The notes: generated by a model not told the origin, from the sequence alone. A stretch of 64,000 nt of DNA from Faecalicatena faecalis (GCF_012524165.2 NZ_JABACJ020000017.1:1-64000), one strand, 5' to 3'. Positions 46,794 through 54,853 are shown, numbered from the stretch's first letter. Numbers and translations: made by a program.

Positions 46794-47411
46794 ATGAGCA
46801 TACGAAAAGTAGTCGCAGGATTACTAATTATAGTAGGGATTGCCATTATGGCAGTCCCTTTTTTCTGGCGGGCAACCGGAGAAAAACAGACAGTACAGCT
46901 CATAAGTGAATTTGAGCAGACATTGGAGGATGATTACGATGAAGAAACAGATGTGGAGAAAGAGCAAACCTCCATTAGTAAAGAGGATGAAGCCATTCTT
47001 AAAGAAGGCGGTGTTATCGGCATCATTGAGATACCGGGCTTAGATATCAGGTATCCGGTAATGGAAGGAACCACAAGTAAAGTGCTTAATGCAGGGATTG
47101 GTCATATTGAAGAAACAGCAGGAATCGGTGAGAGTGGCAACTGTGTATTGTGCGGTCATAATGGCAGCAGATATGGCACATTTTTCACACCACTGAATCA
47201 GATTTCCATAGGAGATGATGTGGCAATTATCGACAAAAACGGACAGACTCATATCTATGAAGTAACAGACACAGAGGTGGTAAATCCTTATGACAACAGC
47301 ATTAAGACACAGGGAGAGGAAAAGGAATTAACTCTTTTTACCTGTTCCCAGAAAGGAACCATGCGTTTTGTAGTCAGGTGCATTTATAAGGAGGCGGTGA
47401 TGGATGAATAA
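46794..47411 (+). CDS. Class D-like sortase
   Basis: A 205-residue sortase with one N-terminal membrane helix (VVAGLLIIVGIAIMAVPFFW) and a catalytic domain: His122 in CGHNGSRYG, Cys184 in LTLFTCSQ and a later Arg in MRFVVRC. The layout fits class D (or related) sortases that cleave LPXTG-like signals. The LPQTG adhesin at 8044 in the same element is its natural substrate. Start ATG at 46794 after ATAGGAGAG. It overlaps the next gene by eight bases. Confidence 0.82.
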   Translation: MSIRKVVAGLLIIVGIAIMAVPFFWRATGEKQTVQLISEFEQTLEDDYDEETDVEKEQTSISKEDEAILKEGGVIGIIEIPGLDIRYPVMEGTTSKVLNAGIGHIEETAGIGESGNCVLCGHNGSRYGTFFTPLNQISIGDDVAIIDKNGQTHIYEVTDTEVVNPYDNSIKTQGEEKELTLFTCSQKGTMRFVVRCIYKEAVMDE

Positions 47412-47802
47412 GAGATACCGATTAAGTGAGATAGAAGAGGCAGTATCAGAAATGGAAGAGCTAATTGACATCGAGGATGATATTGCAGAGATTGATGATG
47501 ACTTTCAGATAGTCGTAAGCGGCTGGTTTGTATATGTCGAAAGCATGAATCTGACACTCAGACAGGGAATAGCCTGTGTATGGGATGCGGAGGAAGGATT
47601 ATTTATGCCTGATTTTGATGTGACTATCGTGTATGAGGGGAACATTGAAACACAGGAGTGGCTCTATTACGAGCAGGACGGAATGGTCGTTACACTTGGC
47701 AACTGGCTTAATGGCAGATTGTCTTGTGAACAGATAGAACAGCTTTGGTGTGAGCTTATCATACCGGAGCAAAACAAAGAACAAAAAGAAAGCGAGGAAT
47801 AG
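47404..47802 (+). CDS. Hypothetical acidic protein (132 residues)
   Basis: An acidic soluble protein (EEAVSEMEELIDIEDDIAEI at the start, then a beta-rich part FQIVVSGWFVYVESMNLTL). It overlaps the sortase gene by eight bases and lies three bases before the SpoVG-like gene. No recognised family. Confidence 0.55.
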   Translation: MNKRYRLSEIEEAVSEMEELIDIEDDIAEIDDDFQIVVSGWFVYVESMNLTLRQGIACVWDAEEGLFMPDFDVTIVYEGNIETQEWLYYEQDGMVVTLGNWLNGRLSCEQIEQLWCELIIPEQNKEQKESEE

Positions 47803-47805
47803 CAT

Positions 47806-48495
47806 ATGAAGTATTCAATTAAAGTAAACGAAGTAAGAGCAAAAGAGGGCAGCAACATCAAAGGATTTGCAACAGTAGTATTCGGTGACTCATTTAAGAT
47901 TACCAATATTGCAATCCTTGAGAATAAGGACAAGGGAGAGCTTTTTGTATCAATGCCTAGATACCGCTCCAATGAGCGTGATGAAAGCAATGGTGTGATT
48001 TATAAGGATGTGTGCAATCCTATCACAGCAGAGTTTCGTGAGGAACTCTATACCAATATCCTTGATGCCTATGCAAGAATTAAGGAACCGGAGAAAGAGG
48101 AGACACAGAAGCAGGAGCGTACACAGGAAATGCCGGAGTTTTCCGTAACTGTGACACCTTATGAGAGGGAAGGTAGTAACATCAAGGGACTTGCACGCAT
48201 TTATTTTGAAAACAGTTTCATCGTAAATAATATCAATATCGTGCAGGGTAAAGAGAAAATCTTTGTATCAATGCCTTCTTATAAGACAAAGCAGGTGGAT
48301 GAGCAGGGCAAGCCAATCTATCAGGATGTCTGCTATCCGGTCACAAAGGATTTCAGGGAAAAACTCTATAATGAGATTATCTCTGAATATGAGAAAGCAA
48401 AGGATAAGAGCAACGAAAAGGCAAGAGAGAGTGCAGAGAAACATCATGGTAATCCCGATAAAGAGAAGGACAAAGAGGCAACGCCCTTTCGATAA
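47806..48495 (+). CDS. Tandem SpoVG-domain protein
   Basis: A 229-residue protein made of two SpoVG-like domains: residues 1-95 (VNEVRAKEGSNIKGFATVVF, ELFVSMPRYRSNER, DVCNPITAEFREELY) and 104-200 (VTPYEREGSNIKGLARIYF, KIFVSMPSYKTKQV, DVCYPVTKDFREKLY), followed by a charged tail. SpoVG proteins bind nucleic acid and act as global post-transcriptional regulators; a tandem copy would be a covalent dimer. It may regulate ICE mRNAs. Confidence 0.8.
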   Translation: MKYSIKVNEVRAKEGSNIKGFATVVFGDSFKITNIAILENKDKGELFVSMPRYRSNERDESNGVIYKDVCNPITAEFREELYTNILDAYARIKEPEKEETQKQERTQEMPEFSVTVTPYEREGSNIKGLARIYFENSFIVNNINIVQGKEKIFVSMPSYKTKQVDEQGKPIYQDVCYPVTKDFREKLYNEIISEYEKAKDKSNEKARESAEKHHGNPDKEKDKEATPFR

Positions 48496-48512
48496 TTAGT
48501 AATCAGAGTACA

Positions 48513-48532
48513 GGGGCGGCCAAGGCTGCCCC
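48513..48532 (+). promoter_or_regulatory. Intercistronic hairpin
   Basis: GGGGCGGC / GCTGCCCC stem with a 4-base loop between the SpoVG-like and DUF6674-like genes; no T-run. Confidence 0.5.
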
Positions 48533-48555
48533 ACTTATAGAATGGAGGAAACAGA

Positions 48556-49476
48556 ATGGATATGGAAGCAGGAAAAACACTTACCAATGAGGAGGTCATA
48601 AGAGAACTTCTCGACTTATTAAAGAAAAATGCCATGAAAGAGCAGGCAAACGATGTATTTGAGATATGCAGCTATGTGGATGGACTGGAGAAAAAGATTG
48701 ATTCCATGACGGAAGAACTCACCAATATGCAGAATCAGATCAAAGAAATGCAGGAAGATACACTTGTCAATAATGCTAAAAAGGCATTGTCGGAAGCACA
48801 GGAGCGACTTAATGCCAGATGTGAGCAGATAAAGTCGCAGGTATTGGAAGTGAAAGCACAGGTCAAATCTACAGCAAAGAGCATAGTTGATGAAGCAAAG
48901 GCAAAGGGAAGAGCTGCATTATACAGGCTGTCGGAGTTTTTAGGAATTAAGAAAAGGCTTCTTGATATCCGAGAGAATGTAAGAGGTGCAATCAAGACCA
49001 CGGATAAGGATATAGCAAAGACAACACTTCTTGCAAAAGGATTTCGTGAAGCAGGGCAGACAGCAGCTAATGCATTCCGTACTTTTGCTGACAAACCGGA
49101 GGTAGATTATTCTCAGAAAGAGCAGAAACATCCCATTACAAAGGCAGTACTTGCTCCGATGAAAGCAGTGAAAAAGATGCTTGTATCAATGGAACTTCAT
49201 TTGGATGCATCTATTGATAAGCTGGATAATTTGGCTATGAATGTGAAGCTTTATAAGGAAAAGGGTATGGAGAATATGAAGAAGCAGGAGCAGACAGAGC
49301 CGGAGAGGGCTGAAGCAGAGAGAGTGGAAGCAGAGGTTGTATACTCTCCAATGGTCGCTGAGCCGCAGGAGTATCAGTATAATGCAGATGCATTTGAGGC
49401 TAGAGGTGCGGATGAGGTGAAGCAGGAAGCGGCACATGAGGAAGCACCGAAGGTAAGGGGAGATAAAGCCAGATAG
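48556..49476 (+). CDS. DUF6674-like coiled-coil protein
   Basis: A 306-residue protein beginning LTNEEVIRELLDLLKKNAMK, then a coiled coil (LEKKIDSMTEELTNMQNQIK), basic amphipathic helices (AKSIVDEAKAKGRAALYRLS) and an acidic C-terminus. It resembles DUF6674, a family seen in Lachnospiraceae conjugative elements, of unknown function. Last gene before the operon terminator. The ribosome site GGAGGAAACAGA fixes the start. Confidence 0.65.
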   Translation: MDMEAGKTLTNEEVIRELLDLLKKNAMKEQANDVFEICSYVDGLEKKIDSMTEELTNMQNQIKEMQEDTLVNNAKKALSEAQERLNARCEQIKSQVLEVKAQVKSTAKSIVDEAKAKGRAALYRLSEFLGIKKRLLDIRENVRGAIKTTDKDIAKTTLLAKGFREAGQTAANAFRTFADKPEVDYSQKEQKHPITKAVLAPMKAVKKMLVSMELHLDASIDKLDNLAMNVKLYKEKGMENMKKQEQTEPERAEAERVEAEVVYSPMVAEPQEYQYNADAFEARGADEVKQEAAHEEAPKVRGDKAR

Positions 49477-49483
49477 TAGTGAG

Positions 49484-49518
49484 GACGTATCATCAGAAAT
49501 GGTGGTACGTCTTTTTTT
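49484..49518 (+). terminator. End-of-operon terminator
   Basis: An 11-bp stem GACGTATCATC / GGTGGTACGTC (two G-T pairs), 6-base loop and seven T, immediately after the DUF6674-like stop. Strong intrinsic terminator closing the 45-kb operon. Confidence 0.85.
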
Positions 49519-49623
49519 GGTGGAATGGGGATGTCATTTATGATATAATTTACTTATATTTATGGTTTTTGATATTGGTGAATAATCTCATATAGTAAGA
49601 TTGAATTGGAGGAAATAGACATA

Positions 49624-50364
49624 GTGTATTGTTCAAAATGTGGTAAACAAATGGATGATAGTTCAACATTCTGCTCAGGCTGTGGGGCACCATTACAGAA
49701 TCAAATTAATTATGCAGTACCGGATATTAACAAATCTCGTAAGCCTGGATTTGGAGTAGCAGCACTTGTGCTTGGTATAGTGGGAGTATTAGCATGGATT
49801 ATTCCAATAATTGGATTACCAGTTGGAATTATAGCTTTGGTACTTGGAATAATAGGATTAAAGAAAAGTAGTAAAGGAATGTCAATAGTGGGTATTGTAT
49901 TAGGTATTATATGTCTTGTGTTGACAATAATAAATAGTGCAATCGGTGCATATCAAGGATATCATGGTGAAGCATGGTTTCAAAAAGGTTCAAATACTAT
50001 AGAAGAAAATGTCAGTAATGATCAGCCATCAGGGAAACAAGAGACAAATGTATTCACATTACGGGATAGTGATGGGAATATACTTATGACTGGTGGAATA
50101 AAATCGGCAGAAGCAACAATGGTTGATAATGGCGACGGAATCAAGAAGGCAGTAGTACAAATAGAGTTTGATGATGAATCAACGAAAACATTTGCAGATA
50201 TTACTACAAATAATATTGGAAATACGATAGGTATTTATTTGAATGATGAAATGATTGCAAATCCAAGGGTAATGTGTGCAATAACTGAAGGTAGTTGTCA
50301 AATAGAAGTAGATACATATGAACAGGCTCAGGTATTGTCTGAGGCACTTGAAAAGTGCAAATAA
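49624..50364 (+). CDS. Zinc-ribbon and DUF4190-like membrane protein
   Basis: A 246-residue protein: an N-terminal zinc ribbon (YCSKCGKQMDDSSTFCSGCG), two transmembrane helices in a DUF4190-like segment (FGVAALVLGIVGVLAWIIPI and GIIALVLGIIGLKKSSKGM), a third helix (GIVLGIICLVLTIINSAI) and an extracytoplasmic C-terminal domain. No start ATG fits; the GTG at 49624 behind TTGGAGG is the best start. Function unknown. Own promoter likely (TATAAT near 49541). It is not part of the transfer operon. Confidence 0.7.
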   Translation: MYCSKCGKQMDDSSTFCSGCGAPLQNQINYAVPDINKSRKPGFGVAALVLGIVGVLAWIIPIIGLPVGIIALVLGIIGLKKSSKGMSIVGIVLGIICLVLTIINSAIGAYQGYHGEAWFQKGSNTIEENVSNDQPSGKQETNVFTLRDSDGNILMTGGIKSAEATMVDNGDGIKKAVVQIEFDDESTKTFADITTNNIGNTIGIYLNDEMIANPRVMCAITEGSCQIEVDTYEQAQVLSEALEKCK

Positions 50365-50427
50365 TATTTGCAATATGGAAGTAAATTGTGCCAAGTCCCG
50401 TTTTTTGGACATTAAATGATATAAAAT

Positions 50428-50467
50428 AGGAATCAAGATAGAAGTATTCTGCCTTGGTTCCTTTTTT
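50428..50467 (+). terminator. Terminator after the zinc-ribbon gene
   Basis: Stem AGGAATCAAG / CTTGGTTCCT with a 15-base loop and six T, 63 bases past the stop codon. Strong. Confidence 0.75.
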
Positions 50468-50479
50468 CTTTAGAAAATA

Positions 50480-50532
50480 GCATTTGATATTTGCAAATGC
50501 AAATTGTATATTCGCAATTTGTGTGCTATACT
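50480..50532 (+). promoter_or_regulatory. Promoter and operator-like dyads before the hsd unit
   Basis: TTGTAT (50504-50509) and TATACT (50527-50532) with a 17-base spacer form a sigma-A promoter. Overlapping it are dyads TTTGCAAATGCAAA and AAATTG / CAATTT, suggesting autoregulation by the small HTH protein that follows. Confidence 0.55.
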
Positions 50533-50581
50533 TACAATGATGGTATTAGATTACGACAATTGTTAGAGAGAGGAAATACAT

Positions 50582-50797
50582 ATGGCAATTAGTTATAATG
50601 GATTGTGGAAACTACTGATTGATAACAATATGAAAAAGGGAGATTTGTGTGCCAAGACTGGTCTTAGTTCCAGTACAATAGCAAAGATGACAAACTGCGA
50701 GTCAGTTAAACTATCTGTTCTGGAAAAAATCTGCAAAGAGCTGGATTGTAACTTTGGAGATTTGGTTGACTATGTACCGGATGAAGAAGAAAAGTAA
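50582..50797 (+). CDS. Small Cro/CI-type regulator (YozG-like)
   Basis: A 71-residue protein that is essentially one HTH_26/XRE domain (GDLCAKTGLSSSTIAKMTNC, LSVLEKICKELDCNFGDLVD). These single-domain regulators are common ahead of type I restriction-modification genes. It is separated from hsdM by 23 bases and probably sets hsd expression. Start fixed by GAGAGGAAATACAT. Confidence 0.8.
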   Translation: MAISYNGLWKLLIDNNMKKGDLCAKTGLSSSTIAKMTNCESVKLSVLEKICKELDCNFGDLVDYVPDEEEK

Positions 50798-50820
50798 ATT
50801 ACCTTATGGAGGAAAATGAA

Positions 50821-52554
50821 ATGGCTACGAGAAGTGCAAAAATAGATCAGAAAGCAGACCTGATATGGGCAATAGCAGATAAGCTGACCGGAGTATATAA
50901 ACCACATGAATATGGAGATGTTATATTACCGCTTACAGTAATCAGACGTTTTGACTGTATTCTTTCCGATACAAAGGATGCAGTTTTGCAGAAATATGAG
51001 GAAGTAAAAAATCTTCCGATGAAGGATGTTTTACTTCGTAAGGCAGCAGAAAAAGATTTTTATAACACCAGCAAATATACATTTGAGAGGCTTATGGATG
51101 ATCCTGATCACATTGAAGAGAATTTCAGAGATTATTTGAATGGATTCTCAGAAAATGTGCAGGACATCCTTGAGAAGTTCAAGTTTGATGGTCACATCAC
51201 CACTATGGCAAATAAGGGAATTCTCTATATTGTTTTAAAGGAATATACAACAGATAGAGGAAATCTTCATCCGAATGAAATCTCTAACCTTGAAATGGGA
51301 TATATCTTTGAAGAGATTATCAGAAGATTCTCCGAGTCTCATAATGAAGATGCGGGGCAGCATTATACTCCAAGAGAAGTTATCCAGCTTATGGTTAATA
51401 TTCTCTTCTATGATGATAATGATATTCTTTCTGGCAATAATGTAGCAAAGACAATTTATGACCCGGCATGTGGAACCGGAGGTATGCTTTCTGTTGCAGA
51501 GGAATATTTACATAGTCTGAATGCTTCTACAGAGCTTGTATCCTTCGGACAGGAAATCAACGACCAGACATTTGCAATCTGTAAGGCGGATATGCTGATT
51601 AAGGGGAACAATGCGGATTATATCAAGGATGGCAACACATTATCGGATGACCAGTTTGCTGGCAGTACCTTTGACTATATCCTTTCAAATCCACCTTTTG
51701 GACGTGAGTGGAAGAATGAAAAGGCGAAAGTAGAGGAAGAGGCAAAGCTTGGCTTCGGAGGAAGATTTGGAGCAGGACTTCCGGCGGCAAGTGACGGACA
51801 GATGCTCTTTCTTATGACAGCAATATCAAAGATGAAAGACATTGATAAGGGTGGAAGCAGAATTGCAATCATTCATAATGGCTCGCCACTTTTTACAGGA
51901 GATGCGGGAAGCGGACCTTCTGAGATCAGAAGATATATTCTCGAAAATGATCTGCTGGAGGCAATCATTGCTTTACCCAATGATATTTTTTACAACACAG
52001 GAATTGCAACCTATATCTGGGTATTGTCAAATAAAAAGGCCGGTACAGTCAGAGAAGGTAAAGTACAGCTAATCAATGCTAATGAGATGTATGTGAAGAG
52101 AAGAAAGGCATTGGGAAATAAGCGAAATGATATATCTGAGGAGGATATCGCTGAGATTACAAAGATTTATGGTGATTTTAAAGAGAGTGAAATCAGCCAG
52201 ATTTATGATAACGAGGATTTTGGTTATACCAAGATTACAGTAGAAAGACCGCTCCGTGATGAAGAAGGTAATCTGGTGTTGAAAAAGGGAAAGAAACAGC
52301 CGGATACGAGTCTTCGTGATACGGAAAATGTTCCGTTAAAAGAGGATATCAAAGAGTACTTTGAAAGAGAAGTACTTCCATTTGCACCGGATGCATGGAT
52401 TGATGAGAAAAAGTCAAAGGTGGGATATGAGATTCCATTTACAAGATATTTCTATAAGTATGAAGCTCCAAGACCATCAGCAGAGATAATGGCAGAGATT
52501 ATGGATTTGGAGACAGAACTGTCCGGAAGTCTTGAGGAGGTGTTTGACCTATGA
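50821..52554 (+). CDS. hsdM: Type I restriction-modification methyltransferase subunit HsdM
   Basis: A 577-residue N6-adenine DNA methylase. N-terminal HsdM helical domain (DQKADLIWAIADKLTG to about 145); catalytic core with HYTPREVIQLMV, SAM motif I DPACGTGGM at about 214 and motif IV SNPPFG near 290. Full length. The start at 50821 is preceded by ATGGAGGAAA. It overlaps hsdS by four bases (ATGA). No hsdR is seen in the window; it may lie beyond the nested element. Confidence 0.93.
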   Translation: MATRSAKIDQKADLIWAIADKLTGVYKPHEYGDVILPLTVIRRFDCILSDTKDAVLQKYEEVKNLPMKDVLLRKAAEKDFYNTSKYTFERLMDDPDHIEENFRDYLNGFSENVQDILEKFKFDGHITTMANKGILYIVLKEYTTDRGNLHPNEISNLEMGYIFEEIIRRFSESHNEDAGQHYTPREVIQLMVNILFYDDNDILSGNNVAKTIYDPACGTGGMLSVAEEYLHSLNASTELVSFGQEINDQTFAICKADMLIKGNNADYIKDGNTLSDDQFAGSTFDYILSNPPFGREWKNEKAKVEEEAKLGFGGRFGAGLPAASDGQMLFLMTAISKMKDIDKGGSRIAIIHNGSPLFTGDAGSGPSEIRRYILENDLLEAIIALPNDIFYNTGIATYIWVLSNKKAGTVREGKVQLINANEMYVKRRKALGNKRNDISEEDIAEITKIYGDFKESEISQIYDNEDFGYTKITVERPLRDEEGNLVLKKGKKQPDTSLRDTENVPLKEDIKEYFEREVLPFAPDAWIDEKKSKVGYEIPFTRYFYKYEAPRPSAEIMAEIMDLETELSGSLEEVFDL

Positions 52555-52737
52555 GAGAGATGAAGGATAGCGGAGTGGAATGGATTGGGGAGATACCAGA
52601 AGACTGGAATGTAGGAAAGACATTGTATGCATTGTCTATGCCAATTACAGATGGACCACACGAAACTCCAGAATTATTTGATGAGGGTATTCCTTTTATA
52701 TCTGCAGAAGCAGTCTCTTGTGGTAATGGTCATATTT
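52551..52737 (+). pseudogene. hsdS: HsdS specificity subunit, 5' fragment broken by insertion
   Basis: The first 62 codons of a type I specificity subunit are intact: KDSGVEWIGEIPEDWNVGKT, then a normal start of the first target-recognition domain (GIPFISAEAVSCGNGHI). At about 52737 the match ends and the frame runs into the end of a GC-rich mobile element. Without both recognition domains the methylase cannot find its target, so the host ICE's type I system is probably inactive unless the other half is rejoined on excision. Confidence 0.85.
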
Positions 52738-53136
52738 TCTTAATTTCTCAAAAGAGCTTGTCCGCCTGTACTGTATCGTGCTTCTCGACGTGTTGAACAG
52801 CTCCGCAATCTCGGTATCGTTCATTCCCTCGAAGTAATACAGCAATATGGCTTTGCGCTTTTCTTCCGGCAAAGTACGGATTGCTTCAAGAAGCAGCTTT
52901 GGCGTGATTTTCTTCCCGGCTTTCTCAAAGACGGTTTCGGCGGCTTCACGTTTGAAATATTCATCAAACGTATGAAGCTGCCGCGCTTCGTCTAAGGTCA
53001 TGTCGGAAAAGGTCACTTCCTTTGCCTTGTGTCTGCGAAGTTCTCTATGGGTGTCGCAAGCTTCATTGTGCAATACCGTATTACAAAACTTCTGAAAAGC
53101 ACACTGTTTGTAAAACTCCCTGCTATTAGGTTCCAC
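52732..53136 (-). pseudogene. Sigma-70 region-4-like regulator of the nested element, 3' end clipped
   Basis: A protein of about 135 residues starting at GTG 53136 (AGGAGG eight bases upstream), beginning VEPNSREFYKQCAFQKFCNT and ending with a sigma region-4 HTH (MNDTEIAELFNTSRSTIQYR, TSSFEKLRKY). Relatives, similar to Tn916 Orf7-type sigma factors that drive xis-int expression, usually continue with about ten more residues (LEE-type tail). Here the frame crosses the hsdS junction and gains eleven unrelated residues (DHYHKRLLLQI). The key helix is intact, so some function may remain. Confidence 0.7.
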
Positions 53137-53237
53137 ATTCTCACCTCCTTTCTCGTTGGAAAGTTGGTGGTGCTTCCCCCCTTTTCGCGGGGCAATACGG
53201 CGTTTTTCAAAAACGCCGAAGATTTTTTGAAATTTCT

Positions 53238-53423
53238 TCAAAAATTTTTTGAACGTACAAAATGCGCCCGTCCGAAAAGCCCGGACGGGCGCATAGGCAT
53301 TGTAAGCAGTATCCAGATGATTAGACAGTTCATATATATAAGCGTAGTTTCCCCCGGTGGTGGGCGGGCTTTTTTTGATAAGTCAATAACTGTCGGATTT
53401 TGTCGATATGCTTTTTGCTTCAT
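53238..53423 (-). CDS. Small ORF (61 residues) downstream-coupled to the sigma gene region
   Basis: ATG with AAAGGAGG nine bases upstream encodes MKQKAYRQNPTVIDLSKKAR and onward, a basic N-terminus and a short hydrophobic middle (LIYMNCLIIWILLTM). The last twenty codons run through the GC-rich hairpin at 53262-53294, so the natural end may be elsewhere. No family recognised. Confidence 0.35.
   Translation of the reverse strand: MKQKAYRQNPTVIDLSKKARPPPGETTLIYMNCLIIWILLTMPMRPSGLFGRAHFVRSKNF
53262..53294 (-). terminator. GC-rich hairpin upstream of the sigma gene
   Basis: A perfect 13-bp stem (ATGCGCCCGTCCG / CGGACGGGCGCAT) with a 7-base loop followed on the minus strand by TTTTGTACG. Probably terminates leftward transcription entering the sigma-like gene. 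Confidence 0.65.
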
Positions 53424-53594
53424 GGCGGCTACCTCCTTTAGCCGCCGATTTCAACAGTGATACCGCGTCATTTCATTAGAAGATAAAAAGAAACGGCGGC
53501 TTTGATTTTTCAAAGCTGCTGCGGAAATCAAAGAACGACAAGCAACAGTTCTGATTTTGCTCCAATATGGTTATTAGGGGCACAAATTAAAATC

Positions 53595-53642
53595 AAAAAA
53601 GAGCCGATAACAGCAGTATTTCAAACTGCATATTATCGGCTC
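53595..53642 (-). terminator. Terminator of the RlmN/Cfr-like gene
   Basis: Perfect 10-bp stem GAGCCGATAA / TTATCGGCTC, extended by GCAG / CTGC, followed on the minus strand by six T. It lies about 30 bases past the methyltransferase stop. Textbook intrinsic terminator. Confidence 0.88.
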
Positions 53643-53673
53643 TGCGTCTGTGCGTCTGGCTCTTTTAATTAAA

Positions 53674-54663
53674 TTATTTCTGTTGTTTTTTGGCTTTATT
53701 ATATGTATTAGCTAACTGTCCACAAGCTGCTTTAATCTCTCTACCATGAGAAACTCTTATGGTAACTTCAAGTCCTGTTTGCTCTAATTGATGTTTGAAC
53801 GCAACCATTTCTTGTTTTTGTGGTGCTCTAATTTTTGAATTACTCGTCGGGTTGTATTGCAGCACGTTAATCATAACATTTTTGCCCTTAAACCATTTTG
53901 CAAGTTGCCTTATATCTGAGGAACGGTCATTTATACCTGGTAAAAGCAAATACGCAAATACCACTTTTCGATTATGCCTTTGTGAATAGGACAATGCTTG
54001 CTTAACAACATCTTCAATAGCGTACATGTGCATATGAGGAATGATGCAGTTTCTCGCAGCCTGTGTTGCTGCATGTAAAGATATTGTCAACTGAATTTTT
54101 AGATGTTCTTCGCGCAATTTTTTTAATTGATTAACTGGACCAACTGTTGATACGGTAATGCCGTCGGTTGGAAAGTTAAGTCCATTTCTATCTCGAAGAA
54201 TATGGATTGCTGCAATCAAGTTGTCGTAATTGAATAAAGGTTCTCCCATTCCCATAAAAACGATACGATTTACTTTTTGACGTATCAATACAACCTGCTG
54301 CACAATTTCAGACGGTGTTAGATTACGAACAAAACCATTGCGTCCGGACTCACAAAAAATACAGCCAACAGAACAACCAACTTGCGTACTTACGCAAACA
54401 GTCCCACCATCTCGCCGTTTAATAAAAACCGTTTCAATATACCTGTTATCTTTCAATTCATAAACATACTTTTCAGTATCGCTACTTTTATAGACTTTTT
54501 TTGTTGATATTGATAGATTTTCTTTGTGAAATGGCTGTTTATACAATTCCGTATATAAGGCTCTTGCTTTATCCTCTCCAATTACTTCCGACATTTCTTT
54601 GTAAGTAAATCCGTATGGGTCATTCAATATTTCCGTAGGTGTACTTTTAGGTAAGTGTTTCAT
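53674..54663 (-). CDS. Divergent RlmN/Cfr-family radical-SAM 23S rRNA methyltransferase
   Basis: A 329-residue radical-SAM protein. All five catalytic cysteines of the RlmN/Cfr mechanism are present: Cys90 in TVCVSTQVGC (radical-forming helper), the CxxxCxxC cluster Cys97-Cys101-Cys104, and Cys314 in AACGQL (the methyl-carrying Cys). FMGMGEPLFNYDN and VSTVGPV follow the RlmN pattern; the usual LMPIN segment is replaced by CIIPHMHMY. The family methylates A2503 of 23S rRNA: C2 (RlmN, housekeeping) or C8 (Cfr, multidrug resistance). An AT-rich gene in a GC-rich mobile element, preceded by an attenuator, fits a resistance role, but which carbon it methylates cannot be told. Start ATG 54663 behind AAGGAAGGA. 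Confidence 0.8.
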   Translation of the reverse strand: MKHLPKSTPTEILNDPYGFTYKEMSEVIGEDKARALYTELYKQPFHKENLSISTKKVYKSSDTEKYVYELKDNRYIETVFIKRRDGGTVCVSTQVGCSVGCIFCESGRNGFVRNLTPSEIVQQVVLIRQKVNRIVFMGMGEPLFNYDNLIAAIHILRDRNGLNFPTDGITVSTVGPVNQLKKLREEHLKIQLTISLHAATQAARNCIIPHMHMYAIEDVVKQALSYSQRHNRKVVFAYLLLPGINDRSSDIRQLAKWFKGKNVMINVLQYNPTSNSKIRAPQKQEMVAFKHQLEQTGLEVTIRVSHGREIKAACGQLANTYNKAKKQQK

Positions 54664-54686
54664 TTAAATATCCTTCCTTTTCAAAA

Positions 54687-54848
54687 TTAAAAAGTTTGTT
54701 TTTCAGAGTTTTTGATTATGATTTCTAGTTTTTCAACATCAACGATATGCGTTAATTTACATTTAGGGCAGAAAAGAGGAAAATTTCTTAATACCGTATT
54801 ATAAAATACTTGAACCCTCGTCTTTCCGTTACAAATTGGACATTTTAT
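54687..54848 (-). pseudogene. Cys-rich KTR protein remnant without start codon
   Basis: A 53-codon open frame reads KCPICNGKTRVQVFYNTVLR, then NFPLFCPKCK, the Cys_rich_KTR family found beside tet(M) and similar genes on Tn916/Tn1549 elements. The usual N-terminal MDKWI-like start is missing: the frame begins with ATA directly after a TAG. It ends 24 bases before the methyltransferase start. Two CxxC pairs that would bind zinc remain. Either a decayed gene or one read from a non-standard start. Confidence 0.65.
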
Positions 54849-54853
54849 CTAAT

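Noticed and set aside
53674..54663. Naming the methyltransferase cfr outright.
   Set aside because: Cfr hallmarks such as GMGEALA and LMPIN are missing and parts look RlmN-like, so only the shared family is claimed.
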